Assembly: GCA_029582265.1 (NCBI GenBank)
Contig: CM055823.1
Coordinates: 29,355,560-29,419,559, forward strand
Direction: 5' to 3'
DNA: 64,000 bases
Source of the DNA: Zoroaster sp. YZ-2022
Lineage: Eukaryota; Echinodermata; Asteroidea; Forcipulatida; Zoroasteridae
In this document: in pieces, positions 46,780-57,744 of the stretch
How positions within the stretch are numbered: position 1 is the first letter of the stretch
How the letters are laid out: every line of letters starts with the position of its first letter
The notes under the pieces: model-generated
What the model saw: only the letters and a program-made list of their open reading frames with translations
Databases searched by the model: none
What the model was told of the DNA's origin: nothing
Program-made: the position numbers and the translations under genes

Positions 46780-46979
46780 TATCGTCATGCAGCGTCATGC
46801 CTCCCCCCACAAATGTTCAGTGCCCCCCCCCCCCCAGGTGCCCACCCCACGAAAAATCCTGATAGTGCCCCAAAAACAGAAAAGAAAAAGAAAAGGTAAA
46901 AAACCCATACCCCTGGGGGCCCCCACTGAAAAGCAATGCCCCCCCCCCCCACTGAAAAAGTCCTGGCTATGCCGCTGCA
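46780..46979. repeat. C-tract-rich repeat flanked by a duplicated MITE end
   Basis: Cytosine runs of 10-14 with GTGCCCC motifs, ending GGCTATGCCGCTGCAT. Both sides carry AGGGACAATATCGTCA (46771 onward and 46984 onward), so it appears inserted in the end of the family A MITE with a target duplication of about 18 bp, or between two MITE copies. Confidence 0.6.
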
Positions 46980-47084
46980 TTAAAGGGACAATATCGTCAC
47001 GATCAACAGGGCATGGAATCGGAGTGCTAGTTTTAGACTTACCACTGCTGCTGCATAAATGAGGCAGTCATTTTCAGTCACTAT

Positions 47085-47438
47085 GGAATGTCGTGGCCGA
47101 GCGGTCTAGCTTACCAGATTCAAGTTCTGGTGTTAGCATCAGAATGTGGGTTCGAATCCCGGCCGTGACACTTGTGTCCTTGAGCAAGACACTTAACCAT
47201 AATTGCTTCTCTCCACCCAGGGGTGAAATGGGTACCTGTGAGGGCAGAGATGGTTGATTAGCCCTATATGCGCTGTAATGGCAGCAATTGAGCTGTATAC
47301 TCCCCAGGGAGCTGAGATGGTTTCAGGAATGATTTATGAGCCTTATGAGCAGGGGTAATAATATAATGCGCCTTGAGCACCACTCAGTTGGTGGATACGT
47401 GCGCTATATAAGTCCACACATTATTATTATTATTATTA
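47085..47438 (+). mobile_element. tRNA-derived SINE inserted in a family A MITE
   Basis: Complete copy with box A GGCCGAGCGGTCTAGC, box B GGTTCGAATCCCGG and tail of ATT repeats. It is inserted at CACTATG of the MITE, with ACTATG repeated after the tail, a short target duplication. Confidence 0.93.
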
Positions 47439-47682
47439 CTATGTTATCGTAAACTCGAGTATAAGGCAGGATTTGGAGACAGGGAATCCAAATTTGTTAT
47501 TCTTTGAAAAACAGGGTTGTCCAAATCTTGAACTTACAATACTTCTGCATGTGTTTTACAAATAAAACAGGGTGTCCATTTAGCAAACAGGGCGTCCAAA
47601 AGACACGCAAAGGTATTGCTGGCTAATACTATGTTAAACTAGGACACCGATTCCATGCCGTGTTGAAAGTCTTCTCTGATCG

Positions 47683-48050
47683 TATGGTGTTCTATAATGG
47701 ACACCTACGCGGCGCCTTTTTTTTATGCGGCGACTTTTTGTTTTTGGACGGCGACTTTTTTTTTTTATATACGCGCCGATTTTTTGTTTTTGGACGGCGA
47801 CTTTTTTTTACGCGGCGGCTTTTTGTTTTTGGACGGCGACTTTTTGTTTTGGGCGGCGACTTTTTGTTTTACGCTGACTTTTTGTTTTTGACGGCGACTT
47901 TTTGTTTTGGGCGACTTCGGGTTGTTGAGTGTTTAGGGATTCCGTACAGGTTACTCACGCGCATGCGCTTAACTGATCTACTTCCGCATTTGTACTCTGA
48001 ACGACTGCATATGGCAGCACGATGAATCCATAGTTCCCAACTAACGCATT
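47683..48050 (+). repeat. Left TIR of element B with minisatellite
   Basis: About 370 bp. The first 32 bases match the right end exactly, then about eight variable units of 15-22 bp (GGCGACTTTTTGTTTTTGGA type), then CTTCGGGTTGTTGAGTGTTT and GACTGCATATGGCAGCA. Arg/Phe-rich frames through it are artefacts. Confidence 0.85.
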
Positions 48051-48537
48051 ATACATATTGTGGGGTAAGAGATAAGCACTATAGGCATATACAAAAATTA
48101 TGCTAATCATGTTTAACGTTAATGCTAATCATGAACATTTATTATTTAAAGTTGCTCTGATGAGAATAATCTTTTTGGTTTCATTCTAAAGAGGGCTTTG
48201 GGTTTGCTTGGCTGCTGGGATGGGAATGATTTTCCTCATTTGTAAAGTTTGGTGGCCCTGTATTAAAAACAAGACGGGCCATAATGATAAAATGTTATTT
48301 GTTAGGTTTACTAGTTAGTGGTGTATCCCTTTTTTCAAGAATTTACCTCTACCCTGCACTCCTTTGTTTTGTTTTGGTTGTATTTCCCCTTGTGTTTCTA
48401 TAGTAGTAGTATTCCAAATTAAGTAGTCTGTACTGGTCGCAATTTATTGTGCACACAATGCATATCTGAGGGTGCGCCCTCTATATTGTAGCTTGTGAAT
48501 CTGCTATGTTATTATTCCTCATGTTTCATACAGTAAA

Positions 48538-50175
48538 ATGGATGAGATACTATCAGCACTCGGCTTGGAGCACATAATAGATACATTTGCAGTGAACCAG
48601 GTGAGTCACACATTCTCCAAGTGTAGCTGTATTTTTTCCACTTGAAGTTGATTAGCCTACTATTTATTGTTATCTAGAAGTGGTGACAATCCGGCACTGG
48701 TCTGTTGCTCTGTTGAAACCTTTGAAATAGGGAAGAGACGGAGGCTACACAAAGATGGAATGGTTATGAGATTGGGAGGAAAAGTTACTGCCAGTTTCTG
48801 GGAATGTTCTATAACCCTCAAAGAACCAGGGGCGGAATCCACCCCCATTGTGATAATGTGGCAGTGCATTTTTTCCCCATGTTAAGCCTATAGGCTTTAT
48901 GACTTTTTCGGCTGACCTTTTAGCCACATTTTGACTGACTGAGGTGAGAAGGTCATAAAAAGCCTGGCTCTTTGAGGGTTAAGGTCAAGTGATTCCTTAG
49001 TCTCAAGGTTAAGAAGAGGTGACTTTCAGAAGAAAATGACATTGTTCTTATTGCGGAGTATTAGAGTAAGTAGTATATTTTTAAATATGTACATTGGTGG
49101 CACAGATGCCATTTTGGGGGAATGCAGTGCTGGCTTAAAACAATAATTCTTTCCATCCAAGTTTATTGCCAATGTTCACTGTATCAATATTTGTTTCATA
49201 GGTCAGCCCAAAAGAAGCCGTTTGTTTAACAGATACCGAATTTGGGTTACTTGGTGTTTGCAAAGTTGGAGACTGAGTCAGAATCAAACAAAAATGCAAG
49301 GAGAGCATAGACAGTAAGTATGATTACTGTGTTCGATGGAATGGATAAATTAACCATGCAATCACCAAAGCTGCACTTTATCTTTTAACAGGCAACTCTC
49401 ACCTTACCAACTCGTAATCTTTGTGTTGTCTCTGCTGCCACTCGCCGATTTTAAAGTCATATGAATTAATTGTATGAAATATTTCAAGGGTTTGCTTTTC
49501 TCTCAAAGTTATCATTTATTAAAGTTTAATAAAAACGATTTCCTCTTTGGAAATTTAATTTTGTTCCCCACCCTGGAAGTAGATAAAGTGAATTAATATT
49601 GGATTTTATCCTGTAAAAGAAGTGTTCTAAAAAGACTTCTTTCTACAAAGTTTGTTTAATAGAGGCCTTGATGGTTTGTTTGTTTTTTGTTTCATTTGTA
49701 TATTTCTATGCAAAAAATCTTACACAAAGTGTCATTTTCCGAGGAGTTCGTAAGGGAGCAAGGTGGACCTGACCTCCCTGAGGTCTTTTGACCCCTGCGT
49801 CAGTCGGAATTATCCCCCAAAAATATTGGACTGCCCTGGTATAAACTTTATTTTTCAACAGTAAGGATTGCAAATTACTGTACTATTTTACATGTTTCAG
49901 GTTTATAGCTCTGACTGTTGTTCTACATTTCTAAATCTATACTGTGGAAAGAGACTAACATTAATCATAACAAATTTCATAAATTTATTTCAGGTGGACG
50001 AGCTGCGATCTCACTCCCCAATGTACTTGAATTCTGGACAGGAGCAAACGCAATTCCACCCTGTGGGTTTCTACATGACTTACAAATTATTCCCAGGGGG
50101 GTTGATGATCCAAGTGAGCTGCAGAATATGATGGAATATGCGGTTCGAGGAGCCCATGGCTTTGGCAAAATATAG
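48538..50175 (+). pseudogene. SAM-domain plus HECT-tail gene, degenerate
   Basis: Exon 48538-48600 starts ATG (MDEILSALGLEHIIDTF) and ends at GTGAGT. Exon 49202-49315 continues in phase 0 (LTDTEFGLLGVCKVGD, then TGA, then VRIKQKCKESID) to a GTAAGT. Together these give a SAM-like fold signature: LxxLGLxxxIxxF, LTDxExxxLGV, KxGDRVR. The in-frame TGA falls on the expected Arg codon of GDR. A third block, 49994-50175, reads LPNVLEFWTGANAIPPCGF, then PRGVDDPSELQNMMEYAV, and ends GFGKI-stop, the C-terminal end of a HECT E3 ubiquitin ligase domain. The stretch that normally carries the catalytic Thr-Cys loop, between the PPxGF block and the DPSEL helix, is missing, as is most of the HECT domain. SAM proteins bind other proteins or RNA and HECT enzymes transfer ubiquitin; this copy is presumably non-functional. 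It lies inside element B. Confidence 0.7.
48812..48981. repeat. Small inverted-repeat element inside element B
   Basis: Ends TAACCCTCAAAGAACCAGG and CCTGGCTCTTTGAGGGTTA, 170 bp apart, in the intron between the two SAM exons. Confidence 0.75.
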
Positions 50176-51038
50176 CATGACATAATAAAAGATCTAAACC
50201 ATCATCATTAACTGCCTAAATTTCAGTGCGATAATCACCATCGTCTTTGCTAATAGGCCTACAGTTTTTGTTATTTTCTTGACGGATTTATATTTTCCAG
50301 AAAAATATCCTGTCCATGTTCTGAGTTACTATTTGTGTGATGTTTATTTGTTAAGTTTCTGTATTTTTACACCAGTTCAGAGATAGCACAATATAGAATC
50401 GCCAGTGGAATATGAATTCAGTGGACCAAACTAACATTATTCTCATAACAGAGAGACTGTTGTGGTTACAGTTGTAAAGGGGGGGGGGGGGTCTTTGAAG
50501 GAGTTTTTTTTTAATGTGGACTCGTTTACAAAATGGATATGCTGCATACTTTTATTTTTTAAGTGATGTCAGAGAAGTAATCTTTGACTGTAATTACATA
50601 GAAGGGATCTGAAATAACCGATCCCATGTGCCTTATTACGACAATTGGGGAAGCCAGTTAATAAGCCAGTATTCATCAACAAGGGTGAAAGCGTGTAATT
50701 TCACAGTTGTCATAAAATAAGTTTGTGTGTACTGTATGTAAAACGTGCCTTTCAATCATGAAAAAAGTATGAAAGGGTATTTTCTAATCTATATGCAGTA
50801 TAGGCCTACATATAACCATTTTTATTGTTAGTGTTCATGATTTTATCACAGTATTCTCACATAATGTTTGTACACATTGTAACACATATATTAAAAATGT
50901 TTTTAGTTCCAAAGTGTTTTACTGTTCATATTTGAAGTTTAACCTCGTTAAAGACTTAAAAAGTTCATTGCACAATCAGATTATACTCCATATCTACTTT
51001 TTTATAAATTTGTTAACACCCTCAGTAATGAAAGATTT
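50176..51038. other. Non-coding DNA of element B
   Basis: 3' flank of the HECT block, AT-rich, with a poly-G tract at about 50478-50490. Nothing else recognised. Confidence 0.5.
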
Positions 51039-51332
51039 ATAGGATTTTGGTTTGCGGTAACACCATGTGATTATCTACTCTCGCAGAATAGTTCTTAAAA
51101 GAATTTATCATGCTAATCTACTGTCGCTAAGTAGATAAGGGATGGGGGGACTTCTTGTAATTATCTTCACTGTCGCTAAGTGAGATATGTCGCTAAGTGG
51201 TCTCGACGTTTTGACTAGCATCATTCCCCGATCCCTTATCTACTTAAGTTAGATAATTTATTTTAAGAACTATTCTACTATTACTAGTATAGCTAGAGTG
51301 GATAATCACATGGTGTTACCGCAAACAGAAAC
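51039..51332. mobile_element. MITE with GTTTGCGGTAACACCATGTG ends
   Basis: Inverted termini TATAGGATTTTGG and CAGAAACCTATA, with GTTTGCGGTAACACCATGTG inside each. CTCAGTAAT flanks both ends. The centre has three TGTCGCTAAGT motifs. About 294 bp, non-coding. Confidence 0.85.
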
Positions 51333-52665
51333 CTATACCTCAGTAATATTTACAAAAGAAACTTGAATCACCACTCTCATGAGTATATAGTATACCACTG
51401 CAGTCATGCATTGGTCAACCGCTGTACTGTGCAAGAATACAGAATGCACTGATGTCATGAATGACGCACATGGCATTTTATAATAAGGATATTGTCTCTC
51501 TGATCGGGAACCAATGGATTCAAAATGGTGTATTCCATCTGCTGCCATGCAGTCGAGTACAAATTAGGCCTGGGCGAATAGTAACAATTTACTATTCGAT
51601 TAATCGCGCGCAACTATTCGCGAATAATCGACTATTCGCGAATAGTTGGCCATTTTTTCCCGCGGTTTATAAAAGTACTAAAACATTAAAAACAATTGCT
51701 TTGACAGTAATTTCTGGCCTATTTGTAACATTCAGACAATAAACAAACATATACATTAAGCTCTTTCATGCCTGTTATTTTTTCTTTATTTCTTGCAAAA
51801 TTGTACTCGAAATAATACATTTTCGTAAGTGAAAATCCAATCGCCGTCGAGTTATTACTCTGGCAGCGTGGGAAACTTCCAGCACAAATTAGCATTAACA
51901 GTGCACATTGAGCACATGCTAAGTCACACTCACACGCAGTTACGTTCATCCCATGTCAACAGAGGGAAGTCCACCTAAACCCCATAAAATGAACGCATCG
52001 AATAGATCTTGTTTATATTTAAGTCGCCGTTAAGAAATACCAATAAGTTGACGGTCACCCCTGTTATTTCAAATCGATTAGCCTAGTCCTATACACAAAA
52101 TAAATAACCATGCAAGCAGTACGTGTTTATGCTCATGCAGGGGCCACTTTTTAGACGTGTTCGTTGTTTACGTCCAAAGCTAGCTTCCGCAGTGTGCCCC
52201 GCACTATGCTTAAAAACCTTTGGTTCAGGCACGCACGTGGTGAGTGTACCCTGAACTGATTTTGTACGACGGCCTATGCGTTTTGTGATTGACTTGTGCT
52301 CACCGCAAATTACGTTATCATTATTGGACAAACTTTTCTTGGGAACCAAATGGGGCGTGGCAAACAATTACGTCATGCAATAAGTGGATCGGTGGGATTT
52401 ATCATTACTCATCAGTAGACCTACGTTACCTGCAAGTGCAAAGACAATTACCAGCAATGCGAAAGACAGTGACCAAAGACCATGCTTTTCGTAGTTAATA
52501 TTTATGAAAATAAATTGACATTTTCAAACAAATCGATGTGTAATAAATAAACAACATGAAACATTAATCGCAGTTGTTTAATCATTAATTCATCATCTCC
52601 AGCTTTTCTTCAAAAACAAAAACGTTACATGATTTTGTAGTGTTCAAATTTAATTAGTAATTACC

Positions 52666-52737
52666 TTAAGTTTATGCTACTTTTAAGTTTATGCTACTTT
52701 TAAGTTTATGCTACTTTTAAGTTTATGCTACTTTTAC
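52666..52737. repeat. 17-bp tandem repeat, four copies
   Basis: Unit AAGTTTATGCTACTTTT repeated four times inside the hAT-like element. Confidence 0.95.
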
Positions 52738-53046
52738 AGTCGATGCAGTCACAGCCATCCAGGCTGCCCTGTCGGCTCCCTCAAAGGCACTACTCGTGAG
52801 TACTATTCGCGAATACTACAATGCGTACAACCATGGAGGTATAAAATAGATTTTATACCTCCATGGTACAACTACCAGCAGTGCCTGGACAGAACAGTAC
52901 AATTGGCAGCATTGCTCGCGAATAGTCGCGAACAGTTCACGACCGCAATGTTTATGTTGTGTAAAGGCAATGCATTATAATTGCAGGTAACAGTCGATGC
53001 AGTCACAGCCATCCAGGCTGCCCTGTCGGCTTCCTCAAAGGCACTA
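52735..53046. repeat. Internal duplication of the hAT-like element
   Basis: ACAGTCGATGCAGTCACAGC starts two units here (52737 and 52990), and the intervening GGTACAACTACCAGCAGTGC block recurs at 55959. The ancestral unit is about 250 bp, tandemly duplicated, with the second copy split by the LINE. Confidence 0.85.
52831..52866. repeat. Perfect hairpin, 17-bp arms, 2-base loop
   Basis: CCATGGAGGTATAAAAT at 52831-52847 pairs with ATTTTATACCTCCATGG at 52850-52866. The second copy of the unit (55935 onward) lacks the left arm. Confidence 0.95.
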
Positions 53047-55934
53047 TTTTATTTTATTTATTTATTTGAACATACACTTTTAAAACAGTGGCACACGCCT
53101 ACCCGGCGGTGCGTTCAGAAATACATCAAAAAGAACTACTGAAAACAATATATACCAACAATATTATAATATTAATAGTATTATTATGTGAAAGGGAAAA
53201 ACATACGGTCCTACATGGTCCACCGACTCCTCCCACTCTGCAAACACGTTCCAATTCTAAACATTTGAAAAACACTAGAAATCACCGTAGCTAAAAAATG
53301 TTCAGAACCCAAACAAGCCTACAAGGTAAGTGCAGAAAAGTAAACATAAACATGCAGGCCCGTAAAAAATGCATTTTAGTCCCAAACACTTACAAGCACA
53401 CTAATTTAATACTTTAATAATAAGATTGCGACGTTATACGGCTAGCTCGCGCGTATACGACAACGGCGAAATCTATTCAAAATCACTCTGCCGTGACTTG
53501 TTTTGAATATATTCCGCCTCCCGCCGCACACCACGAACCAGCCGCGTTGAAACCGCGATCTAAACTTAAAACATACCATACACATACTTAGACCTACACA
53601 GGCCTACATATGTGCGACATTTGCACACCCATACCCATATAAAATATGAGATGAAACAAAAATATAAAATAGATATTTACATGTAATATACAAATAATAA
53701 CACAGCATCGTAGATTGTAGTACATAACTAGTCACTATTCGATTTCAATACATTTCTTGTATTCCAAGCGCGCTTTATAAAAGATTTACAGAACTTGTCA
53801 AAAATATAACCTATATATACTGCATTATTTACATAGGATAAAGGTGTGCTACCAAGCGTAAGACTGTATTTAATATCTAGATTACCAGAAATAAATAGTT
53901 CCCAAACATCAACACAATCGTTTCTGAAAAGGTTATCTTGAAGCTTAGTATACTCATCGGATCTAATTGAATGGAGCGCATGACAAATAAATAGAAAGTG
54001 CTTCACATCTTCATCTCCATTATTGCACAGAGTACATGTCCCATCAATATCCGGTGTCCACCTACTGATTTTGCGGTCAAGTGGAAGGGTATTAGAGCGA
54101 ATTTTAAATTTCAAAGACGCGCCGTGAAAATCGGTTTTATCCAAAAGATAGCCTCAAAGCCCGGATTATCTTTAATGGTCATGTAGTCTGCAAGGGACGT
54201 TTTACTGCATACCTCGTCTCTCCAATTATTTGCAGATATATCAACAATAATAGTCTTTACAGAATTAATCCAGTATGGATTCTGAGGTAATTTCCCTAAC
54301 TTTGCACTATCATTCATCAAAAAAGCCACATTTGCCTAAAACTTCCTGGGTGTGGCTTAAAAAATTGTAACGCAAGTTACTGACGTCATCTAAGCTAATC
54401 ATTGTATTTAACAAAAGTTCGGCCACCGATGCATATCCAAGTTAACAACTCGCGCAAGAAATTTCATCCTAAGCGTATTTTGCATGGTAGAGATAGGGAC
54501 CCAACCCAAGTCGCCATAAAGAGCTGCACGCGGCGTGTTGCGGGAGGCTTTCAGAATATAGCGCGCCATTTGTAACTGAAGCTTTTCGAGTTTATCAACA
54601 TCCGACCATGGAGGAAGAATTTCTTCCTCCATGATCCGACTGACTACTAGGGATCCACACTGCGCTAGCGTAATTAATTGATGGGAGAGCAATCGTTCGC
54701 CATAAAACATCGCCATAGTAAACGCGATTAAAGTCATCAAAATTATCAATTACAGATTTGATATACGCAATTAGTCTGTTACCTTTCTTGACAACTTCCT
54801 CAATATGTTGGTGGTCAGTAAGGTTACGAGAAATATACACTCCAAGATATTTATATTCCCTGGTTACTGAAATATATTTATCACCTAACTTCCACAATTT
54901 ATCATTATTAACACGCTGACCTGAAACTAATACATTACATTTATCATGGTTAAAACTCATTTTCCAATCATTCGCAAATTCAGCTGCTACCTCCAACATT
55001 CTATTCAATTCCTTTTCATCATTTGCCAATAATACCACGTCGTCTGCCCAAAAAAGACTACCAACCCAAACATCGTGAATTCGCACACCCAAATCATGCT
55101 TCTTAAGTAACTTAGAAAATTCAGAGATAAAAATACAAAACAAAACCGGCGATAAAACACAACCTTGTTTAACTCCTTCATCAACATCAAAGAAATCAGT
55201 TTCGATATTTCCAAATTTTACTTGTGCCTGAACATTATTATAAAGAGTGTCAATCAACCTCCAGATACGACCCCTTAGACCTGAATTCCATGCTGCCATC
55301 AAAAGACCATCCCTCCACACTGTGTCGAACGCCTTACGGAAGTCTAAGAATGCCATATATGTTTTCTTACCTTCCGCTAAACGACACGCATTAATACTCT
55401 TCAGTGTAAAGATGTGGTCTTCGCAGCGATATGATGAACGAAAACCTCCTTGAACCTCTGACAATACATTTGAACTTTCTAGGTGTTTTGAGATACTCAT
55501 TGCAGTAATCCTATTAACATTTTTTGCAACACACGACGTTAATGAAATCCCCCTATAGTTATTAAGGTCCTTCGGATCACCTTTCTTGAAAATGGGGACA
55601 ATAATGCCACGATTCCATTCCGCTGGAATCTTCTCAAGTTCTATAAATTTGGTGAACATATCCAAAAGTGTCCTAGTTAAACAGTCCCCACCATTTTTCA
55701 ATAATTCATTTGCAATACCATCTAAACCGGGCGACTTATTGTTTTTAGCACAGTTCAGTGCTTCTAAAACAATATCTAAGTTAATTTCAACATCATATAA
55801 ATTCCCAACATCATCCATATCATAACTAAACTCCTGACTTCTAATTGAGTTAACAAAATTCCTAACTCTACAACTCTTGCTATCATCATTCACCACACCC
55901 CTAATACCATTAATAATCATATTCATGTTCCCCA
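53047..55934 (-). mobile_element. 5'-truncated non-LTR retrotransposon (LINE) with reverse transcriptase
   Basis: Minus-strand ORF2 remnant. Reverse-transcriptase blocks are visible in order: KNNKSPGLDGIANELL, IIVPIFKKGD and NNYRGISLTS (blocks 1-2), QGGFRSSYRCEDHIF, FLDFRKAFDTVW (block A), GVKQGCVLSPVLF (block B), and LFWADDVVLLAND carrying the catalytic ADD (block C). These lie in 55934-54595. The C-terminal part is broken into three frames (54749-54408, 54329-54111, 54144-53728) and includes a CTLCNNGDEDVKHFLFIC zinc-binding motif typical of jockey/CR1-type LINEs. The endonuclease is absent (5' truncation). The 3' end has AATAAATAAAT-type repeats at 53047-53075. Clade not assigned. It removed about 20 bp of its hAT host sequence on insertion. 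Confidence 0.9.
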
Positions 55935-56443
55935 ATACTACAATGTTCCTTCCTCCATGGTACAACTACCAGCAGTGCCTGGACAGAACAGTACAATTGG
56001 CAGCATTGCTCGCGAATAGTCGCGAATAGTTCACGAACAGTTCACGACCGCAATTTTTATGTTGTGTAAAAGGCAATGCATTATAATTGCAGGTAACAGT
56101 CGCTGCAGTCACAGCCAGCCAGCCTGCCTGACTTGTCGGCTTCCTCAAAGGCATTACTAGTTGTAAACACTACAACGCTTACTACCATGACTAGACAAAA
56201 CTGTAATTGCCAGCTTAATAGGATTACTCACGAATAGTGGTTGCGAATAGTTAGCAAACACATCACGACCACAAGTTATGGATGGTTTGGAAGGCAATTG
56301 GTCATTATTCGCAAATAGTTGCCAGGTATTCGCGCCTACGCGATTAATCGAATAATTCAAATACTGCGAATACGAGTACGATTAGCAACAACTATTCGCG
56401 AATATTCGAATAATCGAATTATTCGCACAGGCCTAGTACAAAT

Positions 56444-56919
56444 GCGGAAGTAGCCACTATTATCAGCGCATGCGCGTGAGTACGGGAATCCCTAAACACT
56501 CAACAACCCGGAAGTCGCCGCCGAAAAACAAAAAGTCGCCGCGTAAAAACAAAAAGTCGCCGCCCCCCCCAAAAAAGTCGCCGCGTAAAAAAAAAAAGTC
56601 GACGCCCAAAAACAAAAAGTCGCCGTCCCCCCAAAAAAAGTCGCCGCGTAAAAAAAAAAGTCGCCATCCAAAAAAAAAAAGTCGCCGCGTAAAAACAAAA
56701 AGTCGCCGCGTAAAACAAAAAGTCGCCGCCCAAAAACAAAAAGTCGCCGCGTAAAAAAAAAAAGTCGCCGCCCAAAAACAAAAAGTCGCCGCGTAAAAAA
56801 AAGTCGCCGTCCAAAACCAAAAAGTCGCCGCCCAAAAACAAAAAGTCGCCGTCCAAAAACAAAAAGTCGCCGCGTAGAAAAAAAAGGCGCCGCGTAGGTG
56901 TCCATTATAGAACACCATA
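56444..56919 (-). repeat. Right TIR of element B with expanded minisatellite
   Basis: Inverted relative of 47683-48050 with about 18 minisatellite units (AAAAAGTCGCCGCGTAAAAA type). The inner end continues at 51556-51490 on the far side of the hAT-like insertion. Confidence 0.88.
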
Positions 56920-56945
56920 TGATCGTGACGAAGGTGTCCGTTTGT

Positions 56946-57744
56946 TGTTCATAGTGGCGTTATCATGGAAAGGGGGGGGGGGGTGGTGGTTGACGGAAGG
57001 TCCCATCTAGCCTGTCAATCAAACTGCGTGAATTAACCAATCCTGTTGGTAAGTGTATGATGTAATTCCAACATAAACCACGCCCACTTCACACGTGCTG
57101 GATCCAACGCACGATCATCAGAAGCCCATTAGAAATGCATTAACCACTCTTTTTCTCTAAAAGATATTAGAACGTTTGGGACTTGCATTTAACATACGTG
57201 TTGTAAAGACTCGAAATCTTATTAACAAAGTCAAGTTCTGCCTCAAGAATTGCTTTTGAAGGTTAAAATCAAGGATTAGGTTAAATTACACACAACGGTA
57301 TGCCAGCTGGAACCAAAAGTATCAAAAAGAATGCACATACTACCATTGCGCATGCGTATTACGTATCAACTTACGAACTGGATAGGATCATGTTTTTCCA
57401 TGACAATTGTAACTATGACAATTGTAACTGTGCCTTAATACAGGTGACTGGGTTTTCAGGATTGCTGGGGGGGGGGGGCACTATGGAGATAAAATATTAC
57501 CCTCTAAAATTTTTAGATTGAAATTCACTGTAACCGATTAGAACTAGTGACAAATGGCTTAATATTTCCCCCTAGTTTCAATCTAAAACTTAAAGAGAAT
57601 ATAGATGATTGCTCTAGGGAATTCCCCTTGCTCCCTCATATATTACTCGATAGTTTATAATTAATAAACAAGTAAACATTACAAACCAGTCAAGTAGCGT
57701 TATAAATGGGCTAAGATCTCAATATGGATTCATGGTGGACTATC
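56946..57744. other. Non-coding stretch
   Basis: Two poly-G tracts (56972-56982, 57469-57478) and AT-rich DNA. No gene or clear repeat boundary recognised. Confidence 0.5.

Larger units (their letters stand above)
51565..56435. mobile_element. hAT-like element inserted in element B's right TIR
   Basis: Ends TAGGCCTGGGCGAATAG and CTATTCGC...GCACAGGCCTA-type complement, flanked by GTACAAAT at 51557-51564 and 56436-56443 (8-bp target duplication). Subterminal DNA is rich in the palindrome TATTCGCGAATA. Removing the LINE leaves about 2 kb with no transposase, so it is non-autonomous. Confidence 0.85.
47683..56919. mobile_element. Element B: long-TIR element with minisatellite termini and SAM/HECT cargo
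   Basis: Termini TATGGTGTTCTATAATGGAC (47683) and its exact complement ending at 56919 are flanked by TGATCG at 47677-47682 and 56920-56925, a 6-bp target duplication. The inverted termini continue through GGCGCC, a GGCGAC plus T-tract minisatellite, and ACTCACGCGCATGCGC, to about 48050 on the left. On the right they run through 56444 and, beyond an inserted hAT-like element, 51556-51490. Without the hAT insertion the element is about 4.4 kb. The interior has a decayed SAM/HECT gene and small MITEs but no recognised transposase, so it is non-autonomous. Six-bp duplications with tandem-repeat-bearing long TIRs recall Polintons, but none of their genes is present. I leave the superfamily open. 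Confidence 0.75.
46981..56945. mobile_element. Family A MITE broken by nested insertions
   Basis: The MITE start lies at 46981-47084, its distal part at 47634-47682 (TTAAACTAGGACACCGATTC onward), and its terminal part resumes at 56920-56945 as TGATCGTGACGAAGGTGTCC. Between them sit a SINE, a short repeat (47455-47633) and element B. Confidence 0.7.

Noticed and set aside
56463..56918. 150-codon Phe/Arg-rich frames
   Set aside because: They come from the element B minisatellite; no domain and three frames equally open.
47683..56919. Element B as a Polinton/Maverick
   Set aside because: The 6-bp duplication and tandem repeats in the TIRs fit, but the size is about 4.4 kb without the hAT insertion and no polymerase, integrase, ATPase or capsid gene is present; termini also differ from the usual AG...CT.
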